DNA of 64,000 bases, taken from Clostridium sp. CAG:452 (GTDB taxonomy: Bacteria; Bacillota; Clostridia; TANB77; CAG-508). The notes under the pieces were generated by a model. The model was not told where the DNA came from, made no database searches, and worked only from the letters and a program-made list of their open reading frames with translations. This document shows positions 62,792 to 64,000 of the stretch, piece after piece. Numbering within the stretch: position 1 is the first letter of the stretch; each line of letters starts with the position of its first letter. The position numbers were made by a program, and so were the translations under genes. The stretch covers positions 127,348 through 191,347 of the forward strand of contig FR893522.1 of the NCBI GenBank assembly GCA_000434035.1, written 5' to 3'.

Positions 62792-64000
62792 ATGAAAAAC
62801 AAAAAACGGAATTACATTAATAGCATTAATAATAACAATAATTGTAATGCTAATATTAGTAGGCGTAACAGTAACAGTTGCAATTAATGGAGGGCTATTT
62901 GAAAAATCAAAAGAAGCAGCAAAAGGGACAGAAATAGAAAGAGAAAAAGAAGAACTAACATCAGCAATAGCAACAGCATACAACGTAGAAACAGGAAAAG
63001 TTGACAAGACGAAGCTAAAAGATGCATTAGGTACAGGCTGGAGCCTAGCAGAAGGAGATACAGCTCCATATACAGTAACAAGTCCAAAAGGAAATAAATT
63101 TACAGTATCAGCAGATGGAACAATAGAATATACTGGAAAAGGAGGAGATGACAATCCACCATCAGGAGACGACGTCCCTTCAACATATACAGAAACAATA
63201 GCAAACTTACCAGAAACAGTAGGAGTAATAAAATATAAAGACTTAGAAACAGTAGCAAATTCAGATATAAAAACAGCAGTAGATACAGGAAAAATAAAAG
63301 CAGTACTAAAAGAAGGAGAATATATAGCCCCAATACCAACAGGATTTGAAGTATCAACAGTAAGCGGAGAAAACACAATATCAGGAGGACTAGTAATAAA
63401 AGAAGGAGCAAATGAATATGTATTCATGCCATGTACAGAAGAAAACTATACAGAAGACAGCTTTGGTCCATTAACAGATACTGGCAGTACAAGTAAAAAA
63501 GTATATGATTCACAAGAACAATTAGACTATTATTATGGTGAGAATTATTATAACTATGCTAATGATTTTAACTATGCCCAAGATAAAACAGATATAGAAA
63601 CAAGTATAAATAAATATAAAGGATTTTACGTAGGAAGATATGAAACAACAATAAATAATGGAACAATAGGAAGCCAAAAAGGAGCAACAGTATTAACAGC
63701 AGTCACAAAATTACCAAATGATAAATATTATAGATGGTATGGTTTATATAAAGCCCAAAAAGACCTATATGGAAATAATAGCAATGTATTTAGTTCAATG
63801 ATAACAAGTAAAGAATGGAATACAATAATGACATTTACTGGATATGGAGACGCAAAAAGAGCAACAAGCACATATACAACAGAGCCCGACCTATCAGGTT
63901 CAGCATATAAAGGAACAACAGATACTTATGATTTAACCAAAAATATATATGACTTAGCTGGAAATGTAGGTGAATGGACTCTTGAGGCCTACCGCACCCA
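62792..64000 (+). CDS. Prepilin-like protein with FGE-sulfatase-like C-terminal part, one CGG +1 site, 3' end outside the window
   Basis: ATG 62792 behind AAGAAGGAGAAATACA. 'MKNKK' + C-skip at 62807 + 'GITLIALIITIIVML' gives a class III/type IV prepilin start (cleavage after Gly; Glu5 is replaced by Ala). A pilin helix and 'LTSAIATAYNVETGKVDK' follow; then a spacer with 'GGDDNPPSGDD'. From about residue 210 the sequence is like the formylglycine-generating-enzyme (FGE) fold: 'GFYVGRYETT', 'YDLAGNVGEWT'. About 400 residues are visible. Without the skip the frame ends after about 32 codons. Role: surface appendage or adhesin; inference. Confidence 0.78.
62807..62809 (+). other. In-frame CGG +1 frameshift site 11 (prepilin)
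   Basis: AAA|CGG|A at codon 6. Skipping the C gives Lys-Gly-Ile-Thr-Leu-Ile, the prepilin-peptidase site. The frameshift is needed to make any product. Confidence 0.87.

Noticed and set aside
3199..62809. Calling spoIVB, femX-like, rluD-like, nifS-like, spoVT, acyl-CoA synthetase, gerA and the prepilin pseudogenes
   Set aside because: Each gene is intact apart from the CGG joints; there are no internal stops, deletions or lost catalytic residues once CGGN is read as Gly. Eight independent decays with the same single-base cause are not plausible.
62621..63427. 268-codon minus-strand ORF rich in Ser, Thr, Val and Phe
   Set aside because: It is the antisense shadow of the prepilin gene, caused by the purine-rich coding strand; no ribosome-binding site or family match.

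Overview
The window is A/T-rich DNA (roughly 30% G+C by eye) from a spore-forming, low-GC Gram-positive bacterium, most likely an uncultured Clostridia member. The lineage rests on gene content: spoIVB, spoVT, spoVG with a sigma-H type promoter, a gerA-gerB-gerC germinant receptor operon, ctsR-mcsA-mcsB-clpC with a CtsR operator, the ireB-ruvX-DUF1292 cluster, and a complete S10-spc-alpha ribosomal operon. Species-level placement is inference.

Layout. 0-2.2 kb: 3' end of a large VWA-domain surface protein. 2.5-3.1 kb: hicAB toxin-antitoxin pair. 3.2-9.9 kb: spoIVB, a small Cys-rich membrane protein, folD, dprA, a class A PBP, a dCMP deaminase. 9.9-15.3 kb: a small ORF with foreign-looking codons, then femX-like, alr, DUF1189, ftsH. 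15.5-17.3 kb: MazF-like protein, RluD-type pseudouridine synthase, secG. 17.4-22.0 kb: CtsR heat-shock operon. 22.1-29.4 kb: CDF transporter, cysteine desulfurase, HD-GYP, spoVT, a compact alaS, HIT protein, sortase. 29.5 kb: tRNA-Gln and tRNA-His. 29.8-34.3 kb: ppa, TPR protein, uppP, murC, spoVG. 34.4-39.4 kb: CpaE/ParA-like AT-hook protein, degenerate GGDEF protein, ireB, ruvX, DUF1292. 39.5-41.3 kb: acyl-CoA synthetase. 41.4-58.3 kb: ribosomal operon with secY, adk, map, infA, rpoA; rpmD (L30) is missing from its usual place. 58.3-62.6 kb: gerABC on the minus strand. 62.8 kb to the end: prepilin-like protein with an FGE-sulfatase-like C-terminal part, running off the window.

The main discovery candidate is translational. 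Eight otherwise intact genes (spoIVB, femX-like, rluD-like, cysteine desulfurase, spoVT, acyl-CoA synthetase, gerA, prepilin) break frame at eleven places. All eleven have the same form: an in-frame CGG codon that must be read as C+GGN, so skipping the C gives a Gly codon (GGN) at a conserved glycine and restores the family sequence to the end of the gene. I found no in-frame CGG used as ordinary arginine in any coding region here, and no frame break anywhere else. The sites lie on both genomic strands but always on the coding strand and always exactly at a codon boundary before GGN. This looks like routine +1 frameshifting at an unassigned CGG codon (CGGN quadruplet decoding as Gly, or out-of-frame pairing of tRNA-Gly), and not like random sequencing error or gene decay. 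Six of the eleven sites are in sporulation or germination genes; none is in the ribosomal operon.

Other points: two pairs of near-identical non-coding repeats (a 128-bp three-hairpin element and a 110-bp element with terminal inverted repeats), several intergenic hairpin families placed inside the ribosomal operon, an S10 protein with an N-terminal Lys/Thr/Ala tail, an enlarged L17, and a compact AlaRS.
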